This document shows, piece by piece, positions 26,736 through 34,847 of a stretch of DNA of 64,000 nt. Within the stretch, counting starts at the first letter, position 1, and each line of letters begins with the position of its first letter. The DNA lies in contig NZ_QQXL01000001.1 in NCBI RefSeq assembly GCF_003640665.1, positions 620,001 to 684,000 of the forward strand, written 5' to 3'. The DNA is from Galactobacter caseinivorans. Lineage in GTDB: Bacteria; Actinomycetota; Actinomycetes; Actinomycetales; Micrococcaceae. Both the position numbers and the translations under genes were made by a program. The notes under the pieces were generated by a model that had not been told where the DNA came from, searched no databases, and was given only the letters and a program-made list of their open reading frames with translations.

Positions 26736-27425
26736 CTAGGGAGTCAGGAGCAGATCCCGTAGCGCGCCCCGCGTCGTCTGTCCCAGCTTCAGCAGCGCGA
26801 ACATCTCCTCGTGATCCGCTACAAAGGCCTGAACCTCTGGTGTGACCCGCTGCAGCCACGCGCTGACCTGGGTAGGCGACCACCCCGCCTGGCGATCGTG
26901 AGTGGGGCCCCCGTGGGCCGCCGTGCCAGCCATCTCCTCCACGGATTGCGCGTAGTCCGCCACGATGGAGGCGGAGGGGACGCCGGCATTGGCCAGGAGC
27001 AGCGCCGTGATCAGGCCGGTGCGGTCCCGCCCGGCCGCGCAGTGCACCAGGATGCCGGGCTCGGAGCGGGCTATGGCCTGGAGCGCCGCCCGGATCATGC
27101 CGGGCAGGAGGCGCACGTGGTGGCGCCAATACGCCGGTGAATCAAGAATCGGCAGGCACACGGCCTGGAAGCCGGGGTCGCTGTGGTCCTCGATGGGTGC
27201 GAGAACCAGCGCTAGATGCTCCGGAGGGGACGTATCCGGGTCACCCTTTTGGCGCCCCACTTCCTCGGGGCAACGCAGGTCGACGACGGTGCGAAGCCCC
27301 CACGCGCCCGCAGCGTTCCAGCCCCGCTGTGTCAGCCGTTCCTGCCGGGGACCGCGCGCCAGGCGACCCCACGCCGTCGAGCCGTTGGAGGAAAGGGGGG
27401 TGGGCAGGCCGCCCAGGTCCCGCAC
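26736..27425 (-). CDS. Protein-tyrosine phosphatase family (HCxxGxxRTG) with uncertain start
   Basis: A tyrosine phosphatase of the actinobacterial PTP type: P-loop HCAAGRDRTG near residue 126, an N-terminal VRDLGGLPT motif and a C-terminal LGQTTRGALRDLLL. Protein tyrosine or phosphoinositide substrates are possible. The only standard start in the open frame is the GTG at 27425, which falls inside the conserved NVRDLGG motif; the sequence just upstream in frame (LNWDGLRN) looks like true family sequence. So the real start is probably upstream at a non-standard codon, for example CTG at 27503 overlapping the msrB stop, or a start was lost. It follows msrB on the same strand. Confidence 0.8.
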   Translation of the reverse strand: MRDLGGLPTPLSSNGSTAWGRLARGPRQERLTQRGWNAAGAWGLRTVVDLRCPEEVGRQKGDPDTSPPEHLALVLAPIEDHSDPGFQAVCLPILDSPAYWRHHVRLLPGMIRAALQAIARSEPGILVHCAAGRDRTGLITALLLANAGVPSASIVADYAQSVEEMAGTAAHGGPTHDRQAGWSPTQVSAWLQRVTPEVQAFVADHEEMFALLKLGQTTRGALRDLLLTP

Positions 27426-27499
27426 ATTGCGCAGCCCGTCCCAGTTCAGAGCGCGGGCCGGGGCCGCGGCCCCGACCCGCGCCTGTTCCTGCCCGGCGC

Positions 27500-27955
27500 T
27501 CAGGCGCCCTTCCCCTCGGAGAACAGCGATGCGAACTGTCCGTACCCCGCGCTCTCCAGCTCTGCGAGCGGCACAAAGCGCAGTGCGGCGGAGTTGATGC
27601 AGTAGCGCAGGCCGCCCTCGTCGATGGGGCCGTCCTCAAAGACGTGGCCTAGGTGGCTATCGCCACCTGCCGAGCGGACCTCCGTGCGGCGCATCCCCAG
27701 CGAAACGTCGGAGTTCTCGATGATGTTCTCCGCCGAGAGCGGCTTGGTGAAGCTGGGCCAGCCACAGCCGCTGTCGTACTGCGTGGTGGAGGCAAACAGG
27801 GGCTCTCCGGAGACGATGTCCACGTAGAGGCCGGCCTCTTTGTTGTCCCAGAACTCGTTCTGGAAGGGACGCTCGGTGGCGGACTGCTGTGTCACGGCAA
27901 ACTGCTCGGGCGTGAGTCGGGAGATGGCTTCGGCGTCCTTCTTGTACTCACTCAT
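27500..27955 (-). CDS. msrB: Peptide-methionine (R)-S-oxide reductase
   Basis: Repairs methionine-R-sulfoxide in proteins. The 151-residue protein has the family motifs [20 protein letters not shown] and the catalytic Cys in RYCINS near residue 125. The two CxxC zinc pairs of E. coli MsrB are missing (EVRSAGG stands where ExRCGxC would be), so this is the zinc-free form. The ATG giving [12 protein letters not shown] is preferred to upstream starts that add a basic non-family lead; GAGGAACCCAC precedes it. It is upstream of the tyrosine phosphatase frame and may share its transcript. Confidence 0.93.
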   Translation of the reverse strand: MSEYKKDAEAISRLTPEQFAVTQQSATERPFQNEFWDNKEAGLYVDIVSGEPLFASTTQYDSGCGWPSFTKPLSAENIIENSDVSLGMRRTEVRSAGGDSHLGHVFEDGPIDEGGLRYCINSAALRFVPLAELESAGYGQFASLFSEGKGA

Positions 27956-28142
27956 GTGGGTTCCTCTTCGTCCTGGGAGCACGGGACACGCGCTCCTGCA
28001 CCGACGATTTAAGCACAGGCGCAGGCGCACAGATAGGGCTGATCCACCGGTTCACCTCAGCGCTCAATTCCGCCCAAAGTTCCGCCCAAAGTGGCCCGTT
28101 GCAGAGCCCTTCCGTAATGCTGGGCCGCGTGTCAGACTCAGC

Positions 28143-28162
28143 GTGACGGCACTGGCCGTCAC
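28143..28162. promoter_or_regulatory. 20-bp perfect palindrome before the alpha/beta hydrolase gene
   Basis: GTGACGGC-ACTG-GCCGTCAC lies 9 nt before the AAGGAG ribosome binding site of the following gene. It could be a repressor site or a 5'-UTR hairpin that affects translation. Which one cannot be told from sequence. Confidence 0.5.
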
Positions 28163-28183
28163 CCAGGATTTAAGGAGAATCAG

Positions 28184-29005
28184 TTGTCCTACTTCACTAC
28201 CTCAGATGGCGCCGAGATCTATTACACGGACCAGGGAAGTGGGCAGCCGATAGTGCTGAGCCACGGCTGGCCACTGTCTTCCGACGCCTGGCAGGTCGAG
28301 ATCAAGCGCTTCACCGACGCCGGCTATCGCGTGATTGCTCACGACCGCCGCGGCCACGGCCGCTCATCCAAGGTGATTGATGGTCATGACATGACCACGT
28401 TCGCCAAGAACCTCTCGGAACTCATTGAGCACCTTGACCTGCACAACATCGTGGTGATTGGCCACTCCACCGGCGGCGGCGAGGTGGTCCGCTACGCGGC
28501 GCAGTTTGGCAAGGGGCGTGTGGCCAAGGTCGTGACGGCCGGAGCCGTTCCGCCGATCATGCTGAAGTCCGAGTCCAACCCCGAGGGCACCCCCATCGAA
28601 GCCCTGGATGACATCCGGGCCAATGTGCTCAAGGACCGCTCGCAGTTCTGGAACGAGCTTTCGGTCCCGTTCTACGGCGCCAACCGGCCCGGTCAGGACG
28701 TGAGCGAGGGGCTCAAGCAGGACTTCTGGCGTCAGGGCATGCTGGTTGGCCTGGCCGCCGCGTATGACTGTGTGAAGGCCTTCTCCGAGACGGATCAGAC
28801 CGAGGACCTGAAGGCGATTGACGTGCCGATGTTCATAGCCCACGGTGACGCGGACCAGATTGTTCCGATCGCGGCCGCGGCCCAGAAGTCCATCAAGCTG
28901 GTCAAGGACGCCACGCTCAAGGTGTACCCGGGAGCCTCCCACGGCATCTGGGGTGCCTACCAGGACGAGTTGGATCAGGACATCCTGGACTTCATCAAGA
29001 AGTAA
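28184..29005 (+). CDS. Alpha/beta hydrolase (cofactor-free haloperoxidase-like)
   Basis: A 273-residue alpha/beta-fold enzyme closest to bacterial non-heme chloroperoxidases and arylesterases: oxyanion segment LSHGWPLSSDAW, nucleophile elbow GHSTGGGE near Ser98, acid in AHGDADQIVP and His in GASHGIWG. These are esterases with promiscuous perhydrolase activity. It starts with TTG behind an excellent AAGGAG ribosome binding site; no better upstream start exists. A 20-bp palindrome lies just before the ribosome binding site. Its 3' end overlaps the convergent NAD-binding gene by 11 bp. Confidence 0.88.
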   Translation: MSYFTTSDGAEIYYTDQGSGQPIVLSHGWPLSSDAWQVEIKRFTDAGYRVIAHDRRGHGRSSKVIDGHDMTTFAKNLSELIEHLDLHNIVVIGHSTGGGEVVRYAAQFGKGRVAKVVTAGAVPPIMLKSESNPEGTPIEALDDIRANVLKDRSQFWNELSVPFYGANRPGQDVSEGLKQDFWRQGMLVGLAAAYDCVKAFSETDQTEDLKAIDVPMFIAHGDADQIVPIAAAAQKSIKLVKDATLKVYPGASHGIWGAYQDELDQDILDFIKK

Positions 29006-29729
29006 GCCCGGCCTCCCGCGCCTCCAGCGGCGTCAGGATTCCCGCCAGCCCGGCAGCGCCGGGGGCCCCATCCCAGGGGCCCCCGGCCTCGATCTGCGCT
29101 GAGTCGGCAAGGGACCCCACCCGCACCGGCACCCAACCGGTGGCACGCAGCAGCGCCAACAACGCGTCGTCGGGCGCCTGCGCACTGACGTACGGCAGCG
29201 CGGCGCCCAGCCGTGCGCCGTCCAGCAGGAAATCCGCCCGCGTATGCGTGAAGGCGTGAACATGCGCGGTGCCAGCGGGCAGCAGCGCCGCGGTCTGCGC
29301 CCCGGCGGACCCGCCCCGAATGACCATGGCGAGCTTGGGGCCAAGCGCGGTCATCTCAAACGGATTGCTGACATCAAGCACGGTGCGCCCGGGCAGCCAC
29401 TGCGCAGCGAGCGCGAGCACCTGCGCCAAGGGATGGCCCCAGGGCACAGCAGGCACGACGACGCTGGCGTCGGTGAGTGCCTCTTGGGCGGTGAGTGCTG
29501 CGCTCACCGTCCCTGGTCCGTTGGGATGGGCCTCCGCCGCGTCCTCCACCACCCACTCGGCGTGGCTGGCGTCCCGGCCCCAGACCTGCACGTGGGCCCC
29601 GGCGCCCACAAAGAGGGTGGTCAGGGCGGTGGCGACGGCGCCCGTGCCAAGCACGGCCACGTTTGGCATGGCGACGATCGGCGCGGCAACGGGCGAAACG
29701 GCGGGGCCCGGCAGGGCGGGGGAGGTCAC
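28995..29729 (-). CDS. NAD(P)-binding Rossmann protein (F420H2:NADP oxidoreductase-like)
   Basis: A 244-residue protein with an N-terminal dinucleotide fold: PNVAVLGTGAVATALTTLFV, then WGRDAS after strand 2 and VVPAVPWGH, as in NPDR/F420-dependent NADP reductases and related dehydrogenases. The usual F420 contacts cannot be judged by eye. GTG at 29729 is used; ATG at 29669, directly before PNVAVLG, is a real alternative that would remove 20 Pro/Ala-rich residues. It starts 22 nt after the binding-protein gene of the operon to its right and may be that operon's last gene. Confidence 0.7.
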   Translation of the reverse strand: MTSPALPGPAVSPVAAPIVAMPNVAVLGTGAVATALTTLFVGAGAHVQVWGRDASHAEWVVEDAAEAHPNGPGTVSAALTAQEALTDASVVVPAVPWGHPLAQVLALAAQWLPGRTVLDVSNPFEMTALGPKLAMVIRGGSAGAQTAALLPAGTAHVHAFTHTRADFLLDGARLGAALPYVSAQAPDDALLALLRATGWVPVRVGSLADSAQIEAGGPWDGAPGAAGLAGILTPLEAREAGLTS

Positions 29730-29751
29730 TCCCGCACCCTACCGGGCGTGC

Positions 29752-30765
29752 TCAGCCGACGGTGGCGGGGATGCCCTCCGGGTTGATGGTGGAGCGTTTG
29801 AGTGCCTCGGCCCCCAGCCCCCAGCGCGTGAGCAGCTTGCCGTAGCTGCCCTGCTTGATGGCCGCGTTGACCACGGTGTTGACGGGCTTGATCAGACCAT
29901 TGCCTTTGGCGGTCCCGATGGCGATGGGCGCCGTGGCTGGCCAGCCGCCCTGGATGGTGCCAACGACCTTGAATTGACCGGTGCTTTGCACCTGGTACTG
30001 GGCCGTGGGATTGGGGCTGAGGAAGCCGTCGATCCGCCCGGAGGAGATGGCGAGACTGGCCGCGGCGAAGTCGTCGTAATACACCAGCTCCGCAGGCTCC
30101 TTGCCCGCGGCCTTGAGCTCCTTGTTCCACTGCAGCAGCACCTTTTCTTGGTTGGTGCCGGAGCTGACGGAGAGCTTGAGGCCAGAGACGTCCGTTGCCT
30201 CCTTGATGGACTCCAGCTTGGAATCCTTGGCCACCAGGAAACCGAGCAGGTCCTCGCGGGTGGAGGCAAAATCAAAGAGCTTTTTACGCTCATCCGTGAC
30301 AGTGACATTGGAACTGACAATGTCGTATTTTCCGGACTGCAGCCCCAGCGGCCAGTCTGCCCAGGAGACGGTGACGAGGTTGAGCTCCAGGCCAAGACCG
30401 TCCGCGACCAGTTGGGCCTGGTCCGCCTCGACACCCAGGACAGTGGTGTTGTCGTCCGCGGCCAGGAACGTCAAGGGCGGCGCGGCGACGGCGGTGGCGA
30501 CCGTGAGTTTGCCTGGGACCGCAGGTGTGAAGCCGGACGCCTTGAGCTGCGCCACGGCCTCCGGGACCTGTTCCAGCCGGGGGCGGGAGGCGGCATTTGA
30601 GGCGTTGAGGTCAAACGGCTGGGCTGCGGCGGCCTGCTGGGTTTCCAAGGCGGGTGAGCGGTTCACGTTGAGAGCTAGCGCGGTGCCGCCGCCGGCGAGC
30701 GCGAGGACCAGGACGCCGGCTCCGGTGAGGAGCAGGGCCTGCTTGCGGGAGAGTTTCTTGGCCAT
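29752..30765 (-). CDS. ABC transporter substrate-binding protein, family 3, TM-anchored
   Basis: A 337-residue polar-amino-acid-type binding protein. The N-terminus is basic then hydrophobic (KKLSRKQALLLTGAG...), without a lipobox Cys, so it is either a membrane-anchored or a secreted form. Family blocks: LTVATAVAAPPLTFL, WADWPLGLQSGKYDIV, DERKKLFDFAS, SSGTNQEKVL. It closely resembles the product of 38380-39480 in order and wording of these blocks. It is the last transport gene after the permease and ATPase genes on the minus strand (65 nt after the ATPase stop). The ATG giving MAKKLSRKQ is used. Confidence 0.88.
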   Translation of the reverse strand: MAKKLSRKQALLLTGAGVLVLALAGGGTALALNVNRSPALETQQAAAAQPFDLNASNAASRPRLEQVPEAVAQLKASGFTPAVPGKLTVATAVAAPPLTFLAADDNTTVLGVEADQAQLVADGLGLELNLVTVSWADWPLGLQSGKYDIVSSNVTVTDERKKLFDFASTREDLLGFLVAKDSKLESIKEATDVSGLKLSVSSGTNQEKVLLQWNKELKAAGKEPAELVYYDDFAAASLAISSGRIDGFLSPNPTAQYQVQSTGQFKVVGTIQGGWPATAPIAIGTAKGNGLIKPVNTVVNAAIKQGSYGKLLTRWGLGAEALKRSTINPEGIPATVG

Positions 30766-30830
30766 GATGGTGGGTTCTTTCTGTTCTCGCCGCGCCGGTG
30801 AGGGCGGCGGGTGCAAGGGTGAGGGAGGGG

Positions 30831-31688
30831 TCAGAGCACGCGGGAGATGAAGTCGCGGGTGCGCTCGTGCTCGGGGTGGTTCAGGAGCTGATCCGGTGTC
30901 CCGGTCTCCACGACGTGGCCCTGGTCAAGGAAGATGATGCGGTCGGAGACCTCGCGGGCAAAGCCGATCTCGTGGGTCACGATGATGAGGGTGGTCCCCA
31001 GGTTTGCCACCTGGCGGATCACGTCAAGGACCTCTCCCACCAGCTCGGGGTCCAGCGCGGACGTGGGCTCGTCAAAGAGCAACACCTCCGGTTCCAGGGC
31101 TAGAGCCCGGGCAATGGCGACGCGTTGTTGTTGCCCGCCGGAGAGTTGGCGGGGGAAGTGGTGGGTGTGCTCCGCCAAGCCCACGCGTTCCAAAAGCGCT
31201 GTGGCACGTGTGGCGGCCTGGTCCTTGCTGAGCAGGCCAAGCGCGGTGGGGGCCATGGTGATGTTCTGCAGTGCGGTGAGGTGGGGGAAGAGGTTGAAGT
31301 GCTGGAACACCAGGCCAACGCGGGTCCGGCGGCGCAGCACCTCGCGTTCGGGGAGCTCCACGAGCTTGTCCCCGCGGCGGGTGTAGCCCAGGTGCTCCCC
31401 GCCCACGGTGACGGAGCCGGCGTCTACGGTCTCCAGGTGATTGATGGTGCGCAGCAGGGTGGACTTGCCGGAGCCGGAGGGGCCAATCAAGGTCACGACC
31501 TCACCGGGGGCCACGTCCAGGTGGATACCGCGCAGCACGGGGGTGGCCCCGTAGGACTTGCTCACCCCGCGCAGGGACACGGCGGCGCCGCGCTTGGCGA
31601 GTGGCTCCGCGGCCTGGTGTGGCTTGGCCGCTGGCGTGGCAGCATCCGAGGCGGCGGGGGTGCTCTTGTTCAGCGTGATCGTGCTCAT
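30831..31688 (-). CDS. Amino-acid-type ABC transporter ATP-binding protein
   Basis: A 285-residue ATPase of the GlnQ/TcyN (polar amino acid) class: GPSGSGKST, Q-loop VFQHFNLFPHLT, signature LSGGQQQRVAIARAL, Walker B LLFDEPTSALDP and switch FVTHE-like IIVTHEIGFA. About 35 Ala/Thr-rich residues precede the domain. It overlaps the permease stop by ATGA, so permease and ATPase are coupled. In Bacillus, TcyN-like ATPases serve cystine or S-compound import; the same is plausible here from context. Confidence 0.92.
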   Translation of the reverse strand: MSTITLNKSTPAASDAATPAAKPHQAAEPLAKRGAAVSLRGVSKSYGATPVLRGIHLDVAPGEVVTLIGPSGSGKSTLLRTINHLETVDAGSVTVGGEHLGYTRRGDKLVELPEREVLRRRTRVGLVFQHFNLFPHLTALQNITMAPTALGLLSKDQAATRATALLERVGLAEHTHHFPRQLSGGQQQRVAIARALALEPEVLLFDEPTSALDPELVGEVLDVIRQVANLGTTLIIVTHEIGFAREVSDRIIFLDQGHVVETGTPDQLLNHPEHERTRDFISRVL

Positions 31689-32878
31689 CGGGTCACTCCT
31701 GAGGTCTCGGTGGCCACCTGGTAGGCGGCCGTGCGTGCTGCGTGGTTGGTGCTGGGTGAGGCGGCGCTGCCTGGGATGCCCCGCGCGGGCGGGGCGTCCT
31801 GCGAGGGGCCCTGCGGGTCGTCCCCGAGCCTGGCCCAGGCGCGCGCAATTCCTGCGCGCAGCTTCTGCAGCGGTGTGGGCGGCAGGGTGCGATGGGCTCC
31901 GCGGGCAAAGCGGCGCTCCACGTAGTACTGGGCAATGGAGAGCAGGGTGGTGATGAGGGCGTACCAGACGCAGGCCACCAGTAGCAGGGGGATCACCTTG
32001 CCGTTGCGGTTGTAGATGACCTGGACCGTGTAGAAGATCTCCGGAAGGGCCACGATGAAGACCACAGAGGTGCCCTTCACCAGGCCGATCACCAGGTTGA
32101 AGGCGTTGGGAAGGATGGCCCTGGCGGCCTGGGGAAGCACGATGCGGAAGAAGCGCACGCGGGCCGGGAGCCCAAGGGCGGCGGAGGCCTCTAGCTGCCC
32201 GGCGTCCACGGAGAGGATGCCAGCGCGGATGATTTCCGAGGCGTAGGCGGCCTCATGCAGCGTGATGCCGATCAGGGCCGCGGCAAAGGAGGTGATGGTC
32301 AGGGTGGTGTGGAACTCTACCAGCCAGTAATCGGTGGTGAACGGCGTGCCAAGCCCCAGCGTGGGGTACAGGTAGCCCAGGTTGTAGAACACCAGGATCA
32401 GCACCACCAGCGGCACGGAGCGGAAGAACCACACAAAGGCCCAGGCGGGTCCGGCCAGCAGTGGGGAGGGGGAGAGGCGCAGGAGCGCAATCACCGTGCC
32501 GAAGGCGAAGCCAAGTACCGTGCCAAGCAGCGTCAGCAGCAGCGCCAGCCCCAGCCCCTGCACCACGGCGGGGGAGAAGAAGTACTCGGAGAAGACGCCC
32601 CACTCGTAGCGGGGGTTCGTGATGAGGGACCACATGAACTGAGCCACAACGAAGAGGATCAGGGCAGCGGCGATCCAGCGGCCCACGTGCGGGCGGCGCA
32701 CGACGGTGAGGTGCGCGGCGTCCGGCTCTGTGCCTGCCGGCGTGGCCCCCTGAGGTGTAGTCCCTGCGTGGTCTGCGCCCTCGGTTTGGGAGGCAGCGGC
32801 GTGATGCGCGGACCCGGGTCCCTTGCCCGGCGCGCTCTGGCCGGTGCCAGGCTGGTTGTCTCTGGTGAGTGTGCTCAT
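31685..32878 (-). CDS. Amino-acid-type ABC transporter permease
   Basis: A 397-residue HisM/GlnP-class permease. A hydrophilic lead of about 60 residues is followed by five or six TM segments and the ATPase-contact loop EASAALGLPARVRFFRIVLPQ (EAA motif, about 240-260). A hydrophilic tail of about 75 residues ends the protein. The long tails at both ends are unusual for the family, which averages 220-280 residues. It overlaps the GNAT stop and the ATPase start, both by ATGA. Only one permease is present, so a homodimer is expected. Confidence 0.9.
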   Translation of the reverse strand: MSTLTRDNQPGTGQSAPGKGPGSAHHAAASQTEGADHAGTTPQGATPAGTEPDAAHLTVVRRPHVGRWIAAALILFVVAQFMWSLITNPRYEWGVFSEYFFSPAVVQGLGLALLLTLLGTVLGFAFGTVIALLRLSPSPLLAGPAWAFVWFFRSVPLVVLILVFYNLGYLYPTLGLGTPFTTDYWLVEFHTTLTITSFAAALIGITLHEAAYASEIIRAGILSVDAGQLEASAALGLPARVRFFRIVLPQAARAILPNAFNLVIGLVKGTSVVFIVALPEIFYTVQVIYNRNGKVIPLLLVACVWYALITTLLSIAQYYVERRFARGAHRTLPPTPLQKLRAGIARAWARLGDDPQGPSQDAPPARGIPGSAASPSTNHAARTAAYQVATETSGVTR

Positions 32879-33492
32879 GAGAGCTCCTTCGTGAAGGGGT
32901 GAGCCCCGTTGGTGGCGGGGTAGTGGGTGGGGTCAAAATCGGGGGTGTACCCGGTCCTGAGGTAGAGGGCCACGGCCTCCGGCTGGGCCGGGCCGGTGGT
33001 GAGGTACAGGTGGGTGTAACCCAGTTCGACGGCGCGTGCCTCCAGTTGCGCCATGGTGGCGGCGGCCAGGCCGCGCCCGCGCTGATCTGAGCGGGTCCAG
33101 ACCCGTTTGACCTCCGCGGTGCGCCTGGGCGGCTGGGTGGGCGTCGCCGCCGCCTGGTATCCCGCCGGGCCGGGCATGATGGCCCCACCCGTGAGCGGCA
33201 CGCCGTCCTCCTCGTACACCACAAAGGCGCCCAGGGGAGCGGCAAAGCGCTCCGGAGGATAGCGATTGATCTCCACGCGGGCGCTGTGCGGTTGCCCGTC
33301 AAAGGAGTTCCCGTAGCGAGCGGTGTACTCGCGCACCAGGTCCTCCAAGAGTTCGACGACGCTTGGGTCACCGACCGGCGCCACGCGCCAGGTGCCGGGG
33401 AGCGTGCCGTCCCGGACGGGCGCCGCGCTGCCGCTGCCGCGGGTGGCGCCGCGGGTGGCGCCGCGGGTGGCGCCGTGGGTCGCGATGCTCAT
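32875..33492 (-). CDS. GNAT-family N-acetyltransferase
   Basis: A 205-residue acetyl-CoA-dependent transferase. The pyrophosphate-binding motif is KRVWTRSDQRGRGLAAATM near residue 130 (RxxGxG form), followed by AVELGYTHLYLTTG and ALYLRTGYTP, both typical of GNAT. The N-terminus begins MSIATHGATRGATRGATRG, encoded by a 12-bp tandem repeat. It is translationally coupled on both sides (ATGA) to a luciferase-like monooxygenase and to the permease. An N-acetyltransferase in a monooxygenase/cystine-type transporter cluster recalls the Bacillus ytmI operon for S-modified cysteines. Substrate is inference. Confidence 0.87.
   Translation of the reverse strand: MSIATHGATRGATRGATRGSGSAAPVRDGTLPGTWRVAPVGDPSVVELLEDLVREYTARYGNSFDGQPHSARVEINRYPPERFAAPLGAFVVYEEDGVPLTGGAIMPGPAGYQAAATPTQPPRRTAEVKRVWTRSDQRGRGLAAATMAQLEARAVELGYTHLYLTTGPAQPEAVALYLRTGYTPDFDPTHYPATNGAHPFTKELS
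33441..33476. repeat. 12-bp in-frame tandem repeat in the GNAT gene
   Basis: Three units of GGGTGGCGCCGC/T in the plus-strand reading, encoding the (GATR)n run in the acetyltransferase N-terminus. A multiple of three, so copy-number change would keep the frame. Confidence 0.75.
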
Positions 33493-34847
33493 GCCGGCGC
33501 CCCCGCAAAGTCCTCGGTCCGTGCCCCGGCCAACCCCGGGCGTCGGGCAGAGCCGTCCGCCTCCTGCGGCAGTCCCAGCGTCTGGCGCAAGGTGGCGCCG
33601 GGCTGGTATTCGGTCCGGAACGCGCCCAGGTCCTGCAGCTCCGGGATCACCGTGTCCACAAACTCGTCCAGGCCGGTGGGGATCAGGTGCGGGACCACCA
33701 CGAATCCATCCGAGGCCCGGTCCCTCACCGACTCCGCCAGTTGCAGCGCCACCTGGTGGGGTGTGCCAATGAAGCTGGCGCGCTGGGTGGTGGAGATGAC
33801 CAGCTCGCGGGCGGAGAGACCCTCCCTCTGGGCCTTGGAGCGCCACGCGTCCGCGACGGCTTGGGGGTCCTTGTGGTGGCGGACCTGCCCAAAGCGCACC
33901 GTGCCCTCCACCGGATCACAGCTGGGCAGCGGCCCATCCGGGTCCAGCCCGTCCAGGGGCGTTCCCCAGAGCTGTTCCAGGATGGACACCGCGGTGGCGC
34001 CGCTGACCTGGGCGCGAGCCACGGCGTCGGCCTGCTCCTGCGCCTGGGCCTGCGTGGCACCCAGGGCAAAGGTCACGCCGGGCAGGATCAGCAACGAATC
34101 CTCGCTGCGGCCCACCCCAGCAAGACGGCCCTTCACGTCCGCGTAGAACGCCCGCGCCGCCTCGTCCTTGCCGTGACGGGTGAAGATCACCTCCGCATGC
34201 TGGGAGGCAAAGTCACGCCCGGCGGGGGAATCGCCCGCCTGCACTATCACCGGGTGGCCCTGCGGGGAGAGCGGCAGATTGGGCGTGGCGCGCAGCTGGA
34301 AGTGCTTGCCATCCACACTCACGCGCTCGCCGTCCGCCGCGGAGGCCCACACGCGCTTGGCCGTCTCCACAAACTCGGCGGCGCGCTCGTAGCGTTCCTC
34401 ATAGGGGAGGAAGCCGCCGCGGCGGAAGTTCCCGCCGTGGAAGGCATCCGGACTGGTCACCACATTCCACCCCGCCCGCCCGCCGGAGAGGGCGTCAAGG
34501 GTGGCCAGCTGGCGGGCCAGGTCTACGGGCTCGTTAAAGGTGGCGGTCAGCGTGCCCACCAGGCCGATGTGCTCGGTGACGCCGGCCAGTGCCGCCAGAA
34601 TCGCTACGGTATGGGGCCGGCCCGCCACGTCCAGGTCATGCAGGGCCCCCTTCTGCTCCCGTAGGCGCAGCCCCTCCGCCAGGAAGAGGTAGTCAAAGAG
34701 CCCACGCTCCGCGGTCTTGGCGAAGTGCTCAAAGGAGCTGAAATCGATCTGGCTGCCCGCGGAGGGGTCTTGCCACACGGTCGTGTTGTTCACGCCCGGG
34801 AAGTGCGCCACCAGGTGCACGGGGCGGAAGGGCTGGGTCTCAGACAA
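33489..34847 (-). CDS. LLM-class FMN-dependent monooxygenase (NtaA/SnaA/DszA type)
   Basis: A 452-residue bacterial-luciferase-like monooxygenase of the long NtaA/SnaA/DszA branch: RGLFDYLFLAEGL near 50, LSGGRAGWNVVTSPDA near 120, GNFRRGGFLPYEERYERAAEF, and HPVIVQAGDSPAGRDFA near 200. Such enzymes use FMNH2 from a separate reductase to cleave C-S, C-N or N-acetylated substrates; YtmO/CmoJ of Bacillus and DszA are examples. It has a TTG start behind a perfect AAGGAGGA ribosome binding site and overlaps the upstream gene by 8 nt. Coupled to the GNAT gene by ATGA. Confidence 0.9.
   Translation of the reverse strand: MSETQPFRPVHLVAHFPGVNNTTVWQDPSAGSQIDFSSFEHFAKTAERGLFDYLFLAEGLRLREQKGALHDLDVAGRPHTVAILAALAGVTEHIGLVGTLTATFNEPVDLARQLATLDALSGGRAGWNVVTSPDAFHGGNFRRGGFLPYEERYERAAEFVETAKRVWASAADGERVSVDGKHFQLRATPNLPLSPQGHPVIVQAGDSPAGRDFASQHAEVIFTRHGKDEAARAFYADVKGRLAGVGRSEDSLLILPGVTFALGATQAQAQEQADAVARAQVSGATAVSILEQLWGTPLDGLDPDGPLPSCDPVEGTVRFGQVRHHKDPQAVADAWRSKAQREGLSARELVISTTQRASFIGTPHQVALQLAESVRDRASDGFVVVPHLIPTGLDEFVDTVIPELQDLGAFRTEYQPGATLRQTLGLPQEADGSARRPGLAGARTEDFAGAPA

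Noticed and set aside
28046..28071. Possible SigR promoter for msrB (minus strand GGAAT-N18-GGT)
   Set aside because: The -10 triplet is GGT instead of GTT and it lies about 90 nt from the start codon; msrB is often in SigR regulons, but the match is too weak to call.
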